DNA of 64,000 bases. It comes from Blepharisma japonicum. Taxonomy: Eukaryota; Ciliophora; Heterotrichea; Heterotrichida; Blepharismidae. Below are positions 11,799 to 25,080 of this stretch, piece by piece (position 1 is the first letter of the stretch; the number at the start of each line of letters is the position of its first letter). Below the pieces are notes generated by a model that was not told the DNA's origin, did no database searches, and saw nothing but the letters and a program-made list of their open reading frames with translations. Both the position numbers and the translations under genes were made by a program. The DNA lies in NCBI GenBank assembly GCA_949751835.1, contig CATKHK010000034.1:1-64000 (forward strand), read 5' to 3'.

Positions 11799-14382
11799 TT
11801 ACTCCAAACTTGCTATCAGGCTACTGATAGTTTCAATGTCAAGCTCTGCTAGATTATAGCCGATTTGCTCTAGTTTCATACAGTAGTCAATAACCTTTGA
11901 AAAGCAAAGATTGGTAATAATGCTTATGTCTTTCAACAAACTTGGGTTGTTCAATAAGTAGCATTTATATTTTAATTCTTTTATATAAAAAACATTGCAT
12001 TCACTAGACTTATAATTTTTTGGTTCTATTATTTTTGAAGCAGTAACTTCCACTAAATGATTGGCAATTTCTTTTGGATCTAAATTATTTAGATTTTGAT
12101 CATACATGATTGAATAGAGTATCTTTAAAGCATCAATACAACCTAAAATAAATGATTCATGCTGACTTGAACTGCTTTCAGTAAAAAAACTTTTCAATTA
12201 TTCATAACTCCTTCTTTTATCCAATAATCGACCTCAGAATTATTTCTACAGTCTTTGATTTTAATTTCGTTTCTTAAAGTGACAGTCTCTGCTATTTGTA
12301 TAATAACATTTCTAATTCACTGGAATTTCTAGAAGTTTTTTTGCATACTTTTTAATATTATCAGTTGTTATTTTTTCTGCGTTTTTAGTGGAGACGTTAC
12401 TAAGCAATTTTCTCTCAGCTGAGGTTAGCTTCATTATTTGATAATAAAGTTTGAATCTGGTGAATCTATAACAATATCTGTATTATAAATTTTTTCAACC
12501 TCCGAGCGAGCGTATTGAAGTTTTCTAAAACGAGTATTATAGTATCACATTAATGAAAGATTTCTTTCTATTTTAGGGTTTATCTCAGGAATTGATTCTG
12601 CTGTGTATCTATTTAGAGTTTGTTTCAATGTTTCAATTTTTTCATTTTAAAATCATCAAATTCATTTTCTATTCATCAAATTTCTTGAAGTGGCTCTCTG
12701 TTGCTAAATGCAAATCTATGATATTAGCAAATTTCCCCCCAATTTTTGCAAACTTTTCTAGAGTACTTAACTCTTGATCAATGATCATGTTATTAAATTC
12801 TCGGTTGCCTTGAGCAGCATCCTTTAGTCTTTGAAGTTCCTCTCCAAAATTTTTTACAATTCCATATAGCTGAAAAAATTTTAGTTACTGTTCTATAGCA
12901 TCATTACTCATTTTAATGCCAAAATGATAATTAAAACCTTTAAAATTATAAGAATGGTTGATTTCTTCATTGTTTTCTTGCAGAGATTACAATCTTGATT
13001 AAAGTCCTGTAAAGCCTCTAATTCTTTTCCTCGCTCATTATACGCTCTTGCTCGACGCAAGCAATTATCAGATCGAAGTTTGATAGCTTTATTGAAACAC
13101 TCCTCTGCCTTAGTTCTTCGGCCTAAGCCAATAAATACAAGCCTTTAAAAGAGTATCCTATATCGTTATCTGGCTGAATTTCAATTGATGTGCTAACGCA
13201 TTTAATTGCATCTGCTAAATTTTTTAAATTCGCAGACATTAAATCTTTATTGAAATAAGCTGAAGCAAGATCGGGTTGTAATTTAATAGCTATATCAAAG
13301 CAATCTGCAGCTTCAGGATATCTGCCTAAATGTCTAAGAGATTCACCTTTGCCATCATAAGCATCAGCTTCATTAGGGTTTATTTCGATAGCCTTATCAT
13401 AATACTTAATTGCTTCAATGTCATTCCTTAAATACATAAAAACATCGCCTTTCCTTAAGTATGCTTCAGCTAAGTTGGATTGGATTTCAATAGCTTGATC
13501 ACAGCATTCTATTGCTTCAGTATATCTACCTATGCTAATAAAGCAATCAGCTTTAATGCAATAAGATTCTGCTCAATCAGGTTTGATTTTAATAGCATTG
13601 CTACAACATTCAATTGCCTCACGATTTCTGTACAAAGCATTAAGAGCGGATCCTTTATAGGAGTAGACCTCACAATAATCAGGCTTGAGTTTTATTGCTT
13701 CATTAAAATTTTCTATTGCTTCAAGAATTATTCAATAACTATTTCTAGTTTCAGTCTCATTGTATTTGAGTTCTTTATAAAGCTCTACAATTTCTTTCTT
13801 TCTATTTATACTCAAAAGAGCAGTACCCTTACCGCAATATGCTTCAGCAAGATCAGGCTTAAGCTTTATTGCTTCATCGAAGTATTCTAATGCTTCAATG
13901 TATTTTTCTGAATTAACAAGAGCAGAACTTATATTGAGGTAAGCCTCAGAAAAATTAGGCTGCAACTTTATTGCCTTTTTCCAGCATCTTATTGCCTTTT
14001 TATTTTTACCTAAATTCTTAAGAGCTGACCCTTTATTATTGTAAGCATGCATATTGTCTGGCTCCAGTTTGATTACTTCCTCATAGCGCTCTACTGCCTC
14101 AATTGTTCTACCTAAGGTATAAAGAGTCATGCCCTTGTTAATGTAGGCATCAGCATCACCAGGATTTAATTTGATTACAATCTCATAGCATTCTATTGCT
14201 TCAAGATCTCTTTGAAAAGAATTAAGAGCAATGGATTTACTTTTGTAGGCTGTAGCATCATCAGGTTTTAGTTTAATTGCTTCTTCGTAGCATTTTATTG
14301 CCTTTCTTAATTTATCTTTTTCCTGAAACCTTTCGCCTTTTTCAAGCCAACTCATATAATCTCTAGACAACTTGCCAGCCAT
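11799..14382 (-). pseudogene. Family B TPR pseudogene, near twin of 31662-33962
   Basis: Starts MAGKLSRDYMSWLEKGERF and carries about 13 TPR units (pattern EAIKCYEEAIKLKPDDATAY) followed by the coiled-coil and C-terminal region of the family, ending KLEQIGYNLAELDIETISSL. Compared with its twin it has several breaks: a one-base loss near 13125 that brings TAG into frame after KGLYLLA, a TAA replacing Leu in AIEQLLKF (near 12890), and a frameshift near 12330 in the region matching LLRILNINSSE. The last ~130 codons (from 12197) are again open. The shared flanks show it arose with the twin by duplication of a block of about 3.8 kb. Confidence 0.85.
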
Positions 14383-14564
14383 TATATTTTATCTACCTAT
14401 AATTTTGAATTAAAATTCAGATTATTATGCAAGCTCTTATTTAGGTTTAAAATGTTAAACGATCTTTAAAAGTTTTATAGTTTGCTAAATGATATTTGAA
14501 AATACTATCACTTAATCTTAATATATTATTCAAGACGCTGCTTATAAAATTGAGTGTCATGAAT

Positions 14565-14655
14565 TAAAAATTATTTATTAGAAATTTTTCAAAGCTAGAA
14601 ACTTATTCATTATTTATTAGAAATTTTTCAAAGCTAGACTTATTCATTATTTATT
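14565..14655. repeat. Short tandem duplication upstream of TPR pseudogene
   Basis: A unit of about 40 bp reading TTATTTATTAGAAATTTTTC then AAAGCTAGA occurs twice in a row. The corresponding place upstream of the twin gene (about 34025-34075) has only one unit, so the extra copy arose after the block duplication. Confidence 0.7.
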
Positions 14656-14794
14656 ATGCACTTTTTGAACTAATAAATTTTGTTGGGATAATTATTCAAA
14701 TTTATTATATTTTAATTTAGATAATTAATTAAAGTAATTGTAGTGGCTAAGCTTAAAACAAATTTATTCATAAGATAAAATGCTTTTAGCCTCA

Positions 14795-15255
14795 AGATCT
14801 AGTAAGTGATATCCAATTTACCCTATTTATATACGATAGTCAATGGCTTTTGAAAAATAAAAGTTGGTAGTCGTGCTTATTAAGTCTTTATAAGACCTTT
14901 ATAAGTGTAAGTAAGATTGATATCGTTAATATTAATTAAGATTATTTATAAGCTTTCTGTTAACTGGAGAATATCGTGCCTAACTTTCTCTAAGAGTATT
15001 GCACCTTTAGATGTGTCAGTCCCTTCAGAGGGAGTGCAATTAAAGAAGTAGATTCCAGGATATCTATGTATTTAGCGCTTTAGATTTACCCAGAGGTCAT
15101 TGCCCTTGCCGAAATCCACAAAATTCAGCTAAAATTATAAACTAAAAACTATTTTAAATTTATCAAGATCCATATTACTGTGTAAGCTAGCATTTACAGG
15201 AACAGAAGGACGAGATGGCTTTTGAGGATATTAATCTAGATGCTAGATAATAATA
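14795..15255. repeat. Direct repeat R copy 2, 5' flank of TPR pseudogene
   Basis: Same order of landmarks as the copy at 11180, but more diverged from it than from 34195-34670, which occupies the matching place upstream of the twin TPR gene. The R copies therefore pair by position: the two 3' flanks match each other best and the two 5' flanks match each other best. Confidence 0.7.
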
Positions 15256-15269
15256 TAAATTAGGCTTTA

Positions 15270-15830
15270 ATAGTTTCTTATAAAATTTTATTACTTCAGC
15301 AATTCTACTTAAATTTTTAAGAACTAAATTTTAGTAAAATAAGCTGAAGTTAGATTTTAATAGCTTTATCGCAAAATTCCATAGCTGCTATTTTCTATTA
15401 ATCCTCATAGTCATTTAATAGCAACTAATTAGAAATTTTGCAAAAGACTTTGCGAACTAAACAAGGAATGGCTAGGTAATTTTCTTTCAGTTTGTAAAAG
15501 CTTTTGCTAGTCTGATATACTTATGCATGTAAATGATTTTCATGTTGAAATAATAAGATGCTCTTAAATAATTTATCTAAATTCTATGATTTTCATTATG
15601 TGTGATTTAGTATTTAATAAAATTTAATATCCCTCTGGAAAAAGAAGTTTTTTACTCTTTATAGAGAAATAAGAGCATTGCCTTTATTATTGTAGGTTAT
15701 AGTGTCATCAGGCTTTAGCTTGATCACTTTTTAATAGCATTCTATTGCTTTGCTTGATTTATTTTTCTTTTCTAAGTTTTGTCTTACCAATTCATATAAA
15801 TTTTGATCGATTACGATTATTTAGTTAATC
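15270..15830 (-). pseudogene. Scraps of a decayed TPR gene
   Basis: Minus-strand pieces of family B are visible near 15290-15400 (part of a TPR helix pair) and near 15650-15800. The latter matches the gene N-terminus, with an LRKxxKIKQSNRML type helix followed by a TPR start. They are interrupted by stops and by 200 bp of unrelated AT-rich sequence. A matching scrap lies at 34680-34810 next to the twin locus. Confidence 0.55.
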
Positions 15831-15839
15831 CATAATTTT

Positions 15840-16611
15840 TTAGATTAAAAATTACGATTATTTCCAAGCGCCACATCTTTATCAAATTGACACCAGACGA
15901 ATTTTGATCGATTATGTTTGCTTAATTTATATATAATTTTTAAATTAAAGTTGAATATTTATTTATTATTAGTTAATATTTAAGTCTTAAATATGATCAC
16001 TGATGATTTTCAGATGACATTTGAAAACTTTATCATCTACCCTTAAAATTCAATTTCAAGCCGATAATTATAAATTTGAGTTTCTAAAGCCTTTTTAATA
16101 GAAACCTTGTTTGAAATTCGCTTTGCAATTTATTATAATTACTTTAAATTACGGAACTGATTTAGACTTGTAAATCGATAAAGATATATAAAATTCATAA
16201 GTGGTAAATTAGGGATGCATCTCAAATCTGATTCTGAAATTTGGCTTGCAAAATAAGAATGAACAAGTTCAGATAGAAAAAGAGTTGGCTGTTAAGTCAT
16301 ATGCATACAATTTTTATGAACTGATTGCAATTACAAGATAATTGCTCAAAACATAAAAGGTAAGGATAACCATATAAATCTCTGCCAGGCCTATCCTAGT
16401 ACTTTTAAAATCCAAACCGAGATAGAGAAAATATTAAGTGCATAACAGAGCTTTATTTAATATAAAAATAAAGAGAATTTGGTTATATTATAATTCTTAA
16501 GCTATTATACTTATATAAATGAAAAAAAGTGCAGCTATATTAAATATATTAAAAGAGGTATAATAAAATTATGTATTTGAATGGTTTAACGCATTAAAAT
16601 AATTACTAAAT
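15840..16611. other. Intergenic, AT-rich, with a short coding-like remnant
   Basis: Mostly featureless. On the plus strand 16213-16341 is open (NKNEQVQIEKELAVKSYAYN) and a second frame 16338-16445 continues it (IIAQNIKGKDNHINLCQAYP) before TAA. Together they read like one protein interrupted by a frameshift. I do not recognise the family. The ~60 bp before 16612 resembles the 3' flanks of the other TPR genes. Confidence 0.35.
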
Positions 16612-19470
16612 TTACTCCAAACTTGCAATCAGGTTACCAATAGTTTCAATGTCAAGCTCTTGCAAGTTGTAGCCAATTTGCTCAAGCTTTATGCTAGAGT
16701 CAATTACTTTAGATAAAGAAAGATTGGTAATTGAACTTAAGTTTTTAAGTAAGCTTGGTTTGTTCAATATCTCGAATTTATATTTTATATTTGTGGATAG
16801 AAAAACATTACAACACTCACAGCACTTAGAGTTTGCTAACTTTATTTTGGAAGCAGTTACTGCAACTAAGTGATTAATAATTTCTTCTGGTTTTAAATTT
16901 CTTAGATTTGAATCATACAGAGTTGCGTATAGTATCTTTAGACTATCAATACAACCTAAAATTTCAGGCCTGCTTTGATTTAGATTGCTTTCTAAATTTT
17001 CTATAAAAAAATCTTTGAACTTATTTATTAAGCCTTTTTTTATCCAATAATTTACCTCAGAATTATTTTCAATTTCTTCTATTTTTCTTTTGTTACTTAG
17101 GGTGGCAGTCTCTGCTATGGTTCTAATTACACTTTTTAAATTGTTAATATTTATATTCAAAGTGTTAATAAGCTTTTCTGCATGCTTTTTAATAGAATAA
17201 GCAGCTATTTTTTCTGCTTTCCCAGTGGAAGAATTGCTAAGCAGCATTCTCACTTTTGAAGGTAGACTTATTACTTTGGAAATAATAAATTCTCTTAAAT
17301 TTTCTGCATCTAGAAGAATATTTTCATCTATACAAATTGTTTGAGCAATTTCAAAATCATCATAAAGTCTACTAAATAGAGCTTCAAAGTATCTTTTAAA
17401 TTTATTATTTTCTTCTATTTTAGAGTTTATCTTAAAATCATTAGGCTCTAATTCGTCTTCATTCTCATTTTGCTGAAAAGATGATCAGAGAAGAGCTATT
17501 TTTTCAATCGCATTTTTATTAAAATCAGAAGATTGTTTTTCAAGTTCCTGAATATTTTCCTGCATTCCTTTTCTTAATTCCTCATGCTTAAATCCTAGGT
17601 TGTGTACTGTATTTGCAAGAATTTTTAAATGCTGCTCTTTAATTTCTAGCTCTTGATTTTCAATCAATTCCATCAATTCTTGGTTTTCTAAAGCTGTATT
17701 TTTGAGTCTCTCAAATTCATCTTTAAATTGAATTACACTTTCCTGTAACTGGATAAGCTTTTGAAGTAATACAAAAATATCTTTTCTTAGCTCGTGGCTA
17801 AGTCAGCTAAATAAGGCTTCACAATTGAGCAAAATAGTGTTGGCTTCAACTTTTGGATGTTCTGAAATTAAATCATAAGCTATGTTGAAGTCCTGTAAAG
17901 CTTCAAATTCTTGTCCTAGCTCATTTAATATTACAGCTCGAAAAAAGAAAAACAAAGGATAATTAGGTTCAAGTTTGATGGCTCGATTGTAGCATTCTAG
18001 AGCTTCAGAGCTTTTATCTAAAATCCAAAGAGCGCTTCCTTTACAATGATAAGCTGTGGAGAGATGAGGCTGAATTTCAATAGCTTTGTTTCCACATTCT
18101 ATTGCTTGATCATTTTGGCCTAAGCTAATAAGAGCTAAGCCTTTGTTACAATAAGCTAAAGCGAGATCAGGTTTAATTGTAATAGCTTGATTGTAGCATT
18201 CTATTGCTTCAGTCGTCTTGTCTAAATTCATAAGAACATCACCTTTATTCAAATAAACTTCAGCACAATTAGGTTGGAGTTTAATTGATTCATTACAATA
18301 TTCTACTGCGTCAAGATATTTGTCTAAAGTATTAAGATGCAAATCTGTATTATTGTTAGCTTCAATATTATTAGATTTCAGTTTAGCAGCTCAGTTAAAA
18401 TATTCTGCTGCTTCATAGTTTCTGCTTGAATTCATAAGATATGCTCCGAAATTTTTAGAGCAAGCATCAGCTAGAATATTAGGATTGAGTTGCATTGTTT
18501 TGTAGAGCCACTCCATTCCTTCAACATTTCTGCCTAAAGTTATTAAAGCACCAGATTTAATAGAGTATGAATTAAATAGACCAGGATCAATCTCAATTGC
18601 TTTGTCACAACATTTTATTGCTTCAAGGCTTTTGCCTATTCTTAATAGAGCTGAACCTTTACCAGCATAAGCCGTAGCTAGATTGGGTTTGAGTCTGATT
18701 GCTTCATTTATTTTGCCTAAATTCTCAAGAGCAGAACCTTTGTTACTGTAAGCCTCAGCTAGACTAGGATTGAGTTCAATTGCTTTGTTAAAACATTCTA
18801 CTGCTTCAATATTTCTTTCTAAATCTAATAAAGCTGAACCTTTTAAACAGTAATCCTGAGCTTGATTAGGCTCTAATTTAATTGCTTCGTTTAAATATTC
18901 TATTGCTTCAGCACATCGGTTCAAATTTATAAGAGCGGAACCTATATTTAAGTAAGCCCCAGCTAAATCAGGCTTGAGCTCTATTGCTTTGCTGTAGAAT
19001 TCTATTGCTTCAGCATTTTTACCTAGATTAACAAGAGCAGCTCCTTTATTCAAATAAGCTTCAGCTATCATTGGATCAAGCTTAATTGCTTCATCAAAAT
19101 ACTCAATACTTTCACGATTTCTGGATAAATTTAAAAGAGCGGAGCCTTTATTTATGTACGCTTTAGCTAAATCAGGTTTGAGTTTAATTGCTTCATTACA
19201 GCATTCAATTGCTTCAATATATCGACCTAAATCAAACAGAGCTCCAGCTTTATTAGAGTAAGCTTCAGCCAAATCAGGGTAGCATTTTATTGTTTCATTG
19301 CAGAATTCTAATGTTTTTTGACTATTTTTTAAAGCACTGAAACAAATAGTCGCTTTAGTTCTAATCTCTTTATTGTCAAGTTTTAATTCTAATGCTCTTA
19401 AAAAGCAATCTAATGCTTCTTTGTACTTTCCTGACTCAAAAAGAATTAAGCCTTTATTGCTGTAGGCCAT
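16612..19470 (-). CDS. Family B TPR protein, probably 5' truncated
   Basis: Open from an ATG at 19470 (MAYSNKGLILFESGKYKEAL) to TAA 16612, 952 residues with TGA as Trp. About 15 TPR units fill the first ~530 residues, then a helical, Glu/Lys-rich stretch (LIQLQESVIQFKDEFERL) and the family C-terminal region with the Cys cluster KCCECCNVF and the end IGYNLQELDIETIGNL. The same frame continues upstream to about 19868 with three more TPR units but no ATG, and the usual start (LSRDYxxWLEKGE) is absent. The homology stops where the 3' flank of the receptor gene at 19905 begins, so the original 5' end was probably lost. TPR arrays bind proteins; no partner can be named. Confidence 0.7.
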
Positions 19471-19904
19471 AGCAAAATCAGGGAAAATGTTAATTGCATT
19501 GGTGTAGTATTCTATTGCTTCAAATTGTAATCCTACTGAATTATAAGTTTCAGCATTTTTATAAAATTTATCGGCTAAATTAGGCTCAAGTTGAATTGCT
19601 TTATTATAGCATTCTGTTGCTTCAAAATTTCTACCAATATCAGTAAGAAGAAAGCATTTATAATAGTAAAGATCAGAAAGATTAGGCTTTAATGCGATTG
19701 ATTCATCTAAACAGTTAATTGCATCTTCAATTCTACCTATAGCTTTAAGAGAATTAGCTTTAGCAACATAAGCATCAATGAAATCAGGCTTTAGTTTTAT
19801 ATTAAGCCTATGGTTAAACCATGATCTTTTACATGATAATAAAGCTTACAAAATACTGATTATTTTTTAATATTAATATAAAATCGTAAAATCAAATTAA
19901 TTAT

Positions 19905-22900
19905 TTATTGAGCTGGCTTTAAGTATGAAAGGCCTTTGAATATCGAATCTTCAGGTGACCTATTTGGAGCAATTTTTGAAAGAGCGTTCTTAGAGTTCTT
20001 ACCAAATGCAAATGCGAACTTGTATAGATTAGTTGTATCTAAGCCTTTTTTCCTATACAATAGGGTGGGATATTTTTTCCTTTGCACATAAATTCCTAAA
20101 GCAATAATTACTACTCACCCTATGAGCATCAAAAAAAAATAAATCAAATAGTTTCCCTCAACACTTGATGAGACCGTTGAAAGCACAGAAAGTCACAATA
20201 CACCAATTAAACTTAAAGTTTGTCACCAGCAAAGCATTGGATAATTATAAGGCTTTCATCTCAATAAAAATCCAATATAAGCTGCCATCAAAATCGCAAA
20301 TAAAGTCCCATGAACTATACTTTCAGATCTTTTGACTGTTTTATTCATGACTATAAAAATTATTTGAACTATAGTTTTTACCATTAAAAATAAAGGGGAC
20401 GTTTGTATGTGAAGATTAGACTGCAATTCTTGCCATAATGGTCTACAAAATACTGCGAGTGGCTCATAGCACAAGAGTGCAACAAAAGATAAAATTGCAT
20501 ATATTAAATGATCCCCTTTCCAGCAAAAATAATAGCAATCTTGAGACAGAAAACTGTCAGTAAAGTTTTCTCCAATAGATTGATCGCACACAAAGACATT
20601 CAAACACATTGAAATAAAAGGAATAAAGCATAAATTGCCTAAAATAGGCATTAAATAGTCAGCAAGTCAAGCTAAAAATATAAATATCGGCACTCTAGGG
20701 AATTTTTCATCTAGCCTAAACAGAATAACTAAACACAAAGCTAGCCATAATATAATAGCTCCATAAACTCCATCAATTACAATCCAAAATACCCCATTTT
20801 TTAACTTCAGGACGTTTTCTAAATTCAGAGAAAAAGAATTGCTGAGTTTTCCTAAGAAGCTATTGATTGGAATTATATCTGGTCCCATAGCCGCAAATTG
20901 CAAAAATTCAATACCAATTGTAAGCTCAATGATCAAATCTTGAAGTGAAATTTCTTGCCTTTCTTTAAGCTCATTAATATTTATATTTCACCATCTTTTT
21001 CATATATACGCTGTTGAAACTAAAGATACCAAAGCAAATCCAAAGCAAACTCCAAAAGCGACAATTCTTCCTCTCATAAAAGTTCTTACTAGCTTTTCAG
21101 GAAAAGGGCATTTGCTATCTTGGTTTCTCAAATCATTTGGTTTTATAGTAGTTCCATCCCCATAAATCATAGGTGTATCAATAGTTAGCATAATGCTACT
21201 ATACGGGTGGAATTCTCCCATTTTATAAGCAGTCACATTTCTTGAAATTCCATCTATTTTGCTAACTTTAATATCAAAAACATCCATAACTCTATTATTG
21301 CTATTTTTATCAATAGAAACAGCTCCTGTACACCCAGTAAACTTCTGTGCTCTCAAAGCCATATTTACTTGATAAGGATCGTAATAATCAAGTCCTTGGT
21401 TTATCATATAATCCAAAGCAATTGCAATATAGTATGCTGCGTCATAGTATAAGCAAGCGTATGAATATGGAACAGTTTTATATAAAGATGCTATTTTTGA
21501 GTAAGCAAATTCCCCAACTTTGCCGACTCAATTTTGTCCAGATACAGCAATCATTGGAACTCCTGTTTCTTTGAATTTATAAGTATACATAAAATCGTAT
21601 TGCAGCATTGTAAGATATTCTGAAGTTAAAACAAAAGTAACAAGATCTCCTTTTCTCAGACCCATATCATACAACTCTTCAAGTACATAATACATTCCAG
21701 GAAGTGGCAAAAATAAAATTAGAAGCCTTGCTTGTGTGTCTATGATTTCTTGCAATAAGCCAGTATAATTTTTTATATTGGTTCTATTGAGATTATCATG
21801 AATCATCCTTGAGCTTTCAGGGTTCATAATCTCTAAACCATATTGTTCAGCGCTTTTTATAAACCCTGAGTACGCTGCTCCATTTGTTGTGTCGTTAAAA
21901 TATAGAACACAGAGTTTGCTTCAACCTAAGGCTTTAAATAAAAGTGAGCTTAGAGTAAACAGATAACGGTTAGAAATAACGACTCTTGTAAATAAAGGAT
22001 AAAGCGCTGTAGAATTTAGTGAATAATCACCCGATGTTGCTCCAACAGATGGAATAGTTAAATTTAATCTGGTAAAAAGCTTCATCTCTGCAACCGCTAC
22101 TAGAGAAGAAGCAGCAGATATGTGTACTAGTCCAAACTTGTCTATATCTTTGCTAAAACAGGATTTCGCAAACTTTTCGTCGTAGTTCCATACACCGCAG
22201 TCAAAGCTAAAGTGGCTTATTTGGAAATTTTTTAAAATCCCCAATGAGCCGTCGTTAATCAAACTTCATGCTGTCAATGCTCCATAAACGAAAAGAGGGA
22301 CTGTTGTCACAGGAGAAGTGCCAGGGTTGGTGGGGCCTCCTGATATTGTTAAGTGTAAATTCTTCTTAGCTGATATTGGCACATTATTGGTATTACCAGG
22401 AAAAATAAACTCTTTCAGGATTGTTACTGTCCCATCAGAGATCGAACCTACAATTTCTCTTTTACCTTCTCTAATATTTATAATAGAAAATTGATTTTTC
22501 TCATTATATTTCTTCAGTAAATACCTTAATTTTTCAAACGTTTCAGGCTCATTTGTACTATCCAATAAATATTGTAATATATTTAGAGTTGAGTTAAATA
22601 AAAACTCCTCTTGAGAATTTGCATTTTCTTGCCCGTCTACAGTAATAATTATTGATCCTTCAATTTCGCATCCAAAACCACTGTTTTGATTTAAAATTAT
22701 CCCATCTCCTTTTAATAGGAGTTTTCTGAATTCCAAAGCCTCTTGAATTTTTAATGAGAGAATAGGCTCTGCGAAAATATAATATAGTGTAGTACCTAAA
22801 GGCTTGATAACCCGATTTACCAAATTTTCAATGCTTGCTGATGATTCTACAGTCAAATAGTCAAAAGACACTGAATAATCCAAAAATTTTTGTTTGCTAT

Positions 22901-23378
22901 AAATATTGCTCTCATCAGTGATTACAAGCCCTTGAGTCCAGTTAAAGAAACTTAAAACCGCAAAATACGCATCCATTTGAGCTGAGCTTGATGGGACGAC
23001 GCTATATGTCAATTCTTCATAGTATAAGGATTCATATTTTTTCTGTGGAACTAAATGGATTTTCTTATGTTCTTTGCACAGTTGAGATAGAAGTAGCTGC
23101 ATTTCAAAATCGTCTGATAAATCAAGAACGATTAATACATCAAAGTTTATAGTAATGCATTCTGAAATCGCTGATAAATTACAATGATGTCAGTCGATAA
23201 CTGAATCAAATCTTTTGATTATTTCTTCTATCCAAATTTGGCTGCTTTTATTTTTATCGCTTTGGGCAATAAGGATACTACTAGAGGAAGACAAATTTAG
23301 TATAGATAAAAATAATCATATCTTTATAATCCCTATACCAGAAAAATATTGCCTCTTTTTTACTAATTTTTTGGTCAT
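19905..23378 (-). CDS. Family A receptor-like membrane protein, intact
   Basis: 1157 residues from ATG 23378 (MTKKLVKKRQYFSGIG) to TAA 19905, unbroken with TGA as Trp. Residues ~1-37 look like a signal peptide. Residues ~38-370 and ~371-650 are two stretches with ANF or periplasmic-binding type I character; the second has VHISAASSLVAVAEMKLF, FPxxG-like IPSVGATSG, LFTRVVIS and LGWSKLCVLYFND. A stalk follows with paired Cys (KFTGCTGAV, SKCPFPEK). About eight hydrophobic spans lie at roughly 773-792, 860-885, 903-930, 957-977, 993-1013, 1023-1042, 1057-1073 and 1076-1098, with a basic tail (VQRKKYPTLLYRKKG). The many NxS/T sites suit an extracellular N-terminus. It may be a small-molecule or peptide receptor. 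It is not a class C GPCR by span count, and I do not recognise the membrane module. Confidence 0.85.
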
Positions 23379-23519
23379 TTTTGTATTAGGTTTATCTCTA
23401 TCAGAAACTTTATTTTTAATAATTTTATTTAAAAGAGTATTAACTTATATTGATGAAATGAAAATAAATAGTCTCCATGGTGTCTGGAAGCAATGTCAGA
23501 CTTTATGTCATTATTAATA

Positions 23520-24460
23520 TTTTATTATTATTATAAATAATAAATAATGAACTTTTATTTTACACAAATTTACTGTAATATATAAAAGCTAATATAATAA
23601 ATTATTTATTAGTAATATCATTTATAAAGTTTCTATCTAAATACCTAATTAAAGTAGATAAAACTTAAGAGGCTCAATAAATTTGATTGAACCTGAATAC
23701 TGGGATTATAGCATGTGAAAATAAGAATCAAGGCCTATTGCCATCATATATTACTATTTCAGCATTTTTGCATTATATTGGAGTGATCTCTGATAAATGG
23801 AAAATGTTTTATGTGATTATGGATAAGTAAAAATAATTTTTAAGGTCGCTTGAGATTTATCTGCAGCGTATCAAGATGCCTGCCAATTAATAATACCTGT
23901 CTGGGTAGCAGTATACTTTACCCAAATATATAATTGGAAGGAAAATAAAGAAGGCTATACTGATCAGTATATAAGCATATCATTGCAAATCACAATTTCA
24001 AACACATAGAATTATCCTAAATTTTTATATACTAGGAAAAAACTTTAAAAAATTGAGGATCAGAGCTGCAGCATTTAATTTTACTATTTATTTTTGAAAT
24101 ATAATGTGATATAAGGGGTGTTTTTATCATTTGCTTTTTACAGAGTGTGAAGCTTTAAGTTATGTTGCTCAGTAATCAAGAAAATAAAGCATGAAAAATA
24201 AATGTGAAAAAGAGGAATCATTTTATAAAATACTTGTTTCACTTTCTGTGTAGATTTGATAGTTATAATGCTCAAATGTGTTTAAGATGTAAATTATAAC
24301 TTAGGAAATCACAATAATCAAAATTTTTTCACTGTTAATTATCTCAAAATCCAGAGATCTTATTGAAATACTAAATTGTAATAAATACCAGATTTATTAT
24401 CATTTTTCAATCAATAAATAAATAAATAATAAATTGAAACATTTTTATTATTTAATCTTA
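23520..24460. other. Intergenic with a coding-like remnant
   Basis: AT-rich. On the plus strand 23827-24009 is open and reads like protein (AWDLSAAYQDACQLIIPVW, then VAVYFTQIYNWKENK), with TGA as Trp and a TAG end. Upstream, a different frame gives FLHYIGVISDKWKMFYVIMD. The two may be parts of one decayed gene. The family is not recognised. Nothing else supportable. Confidence 0.35.
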
Positions 24461-24469
24461 ACCAAAGCT

Positions 24470-25080
24470 TATTAAAGGCTGCCAATAGTTTCAGCATCAA
24501 GCTCGAGCAAATTATAGCCAATTTACTCTAGCTTTATACCAAAATCAATTACTTTGGAAATAGAAAAGATATTAATAGTGCTTAATTCTTTTAGCAATTT
24601 TGTCTACTCAATTAAATAAAATATTAGTGCATTAACAACTACTCTTTCCTTCTATATCAGAAACATTTACTGCTACTAATTGATTGATGATTTATCCTGG
24701 ACTTACATTATTTAGGTTTTAATCATATATTATAGCGTAAATTATTTAGGGTGCCAAGCAGCCTAAAATTTTGGGCCTACTTTGATTTTGATCTCATTCT
24801 GAGTTTCCTGTAAAAAATTTTGTATTTCTTCACATATTTTTTAGTATCAAATATTTGATCACAGAATTTTTATCACGAGCTTCGATTTTAATGTTTTTAT
24901 TAAAAGTGAAAGTCTCTACTATTGTTCTAATTAAACTTTCTAACAAATTAGAATTTATGCTCAGAGCGCTTATAAGTTTTTCTGATAGTTTTTTAATATT
25001 ATCAGCAGATATTATTTCTGCCTTTCCAATTGGGAGCTGCTAAGCAGTTTTCACACATTTTGAGTTAGGCATTTTATCGA
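24470..25080 (-). pseudogene. Decayed family B C-terminal region
   Basis: The minus strand matches the last ~200 residues of the TPR family: the KVIDFGIKLE and IGYNLLELDAETIGSL end near 24470-24560, the CIDALKI-like and NLNN segments near 24690-24790, and the AEKLISALSINS-like helix near 24940-25020. Stops and frameshifts occur throughout. No TPR array remains upstream. Confidence 0.7.

Noticed and set aside
13480-13890. 136-codon plus-strand frame rich in Phe, Cys and Ile; a similar one at 33366-33776
   Set aside because: Both are antisense to TPR repeats. The periodic AT-rich codons of the TPR arrays leave the opposite strand open, which explains why both twins have it.
19905-23378. Class C GPCR assignment for the receptor family
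   Set aside because: The ectodomain resembles ANF-type domains, but the membrane part has about eight spans and lacks class C landmarks, so only receptor-like is claimed.
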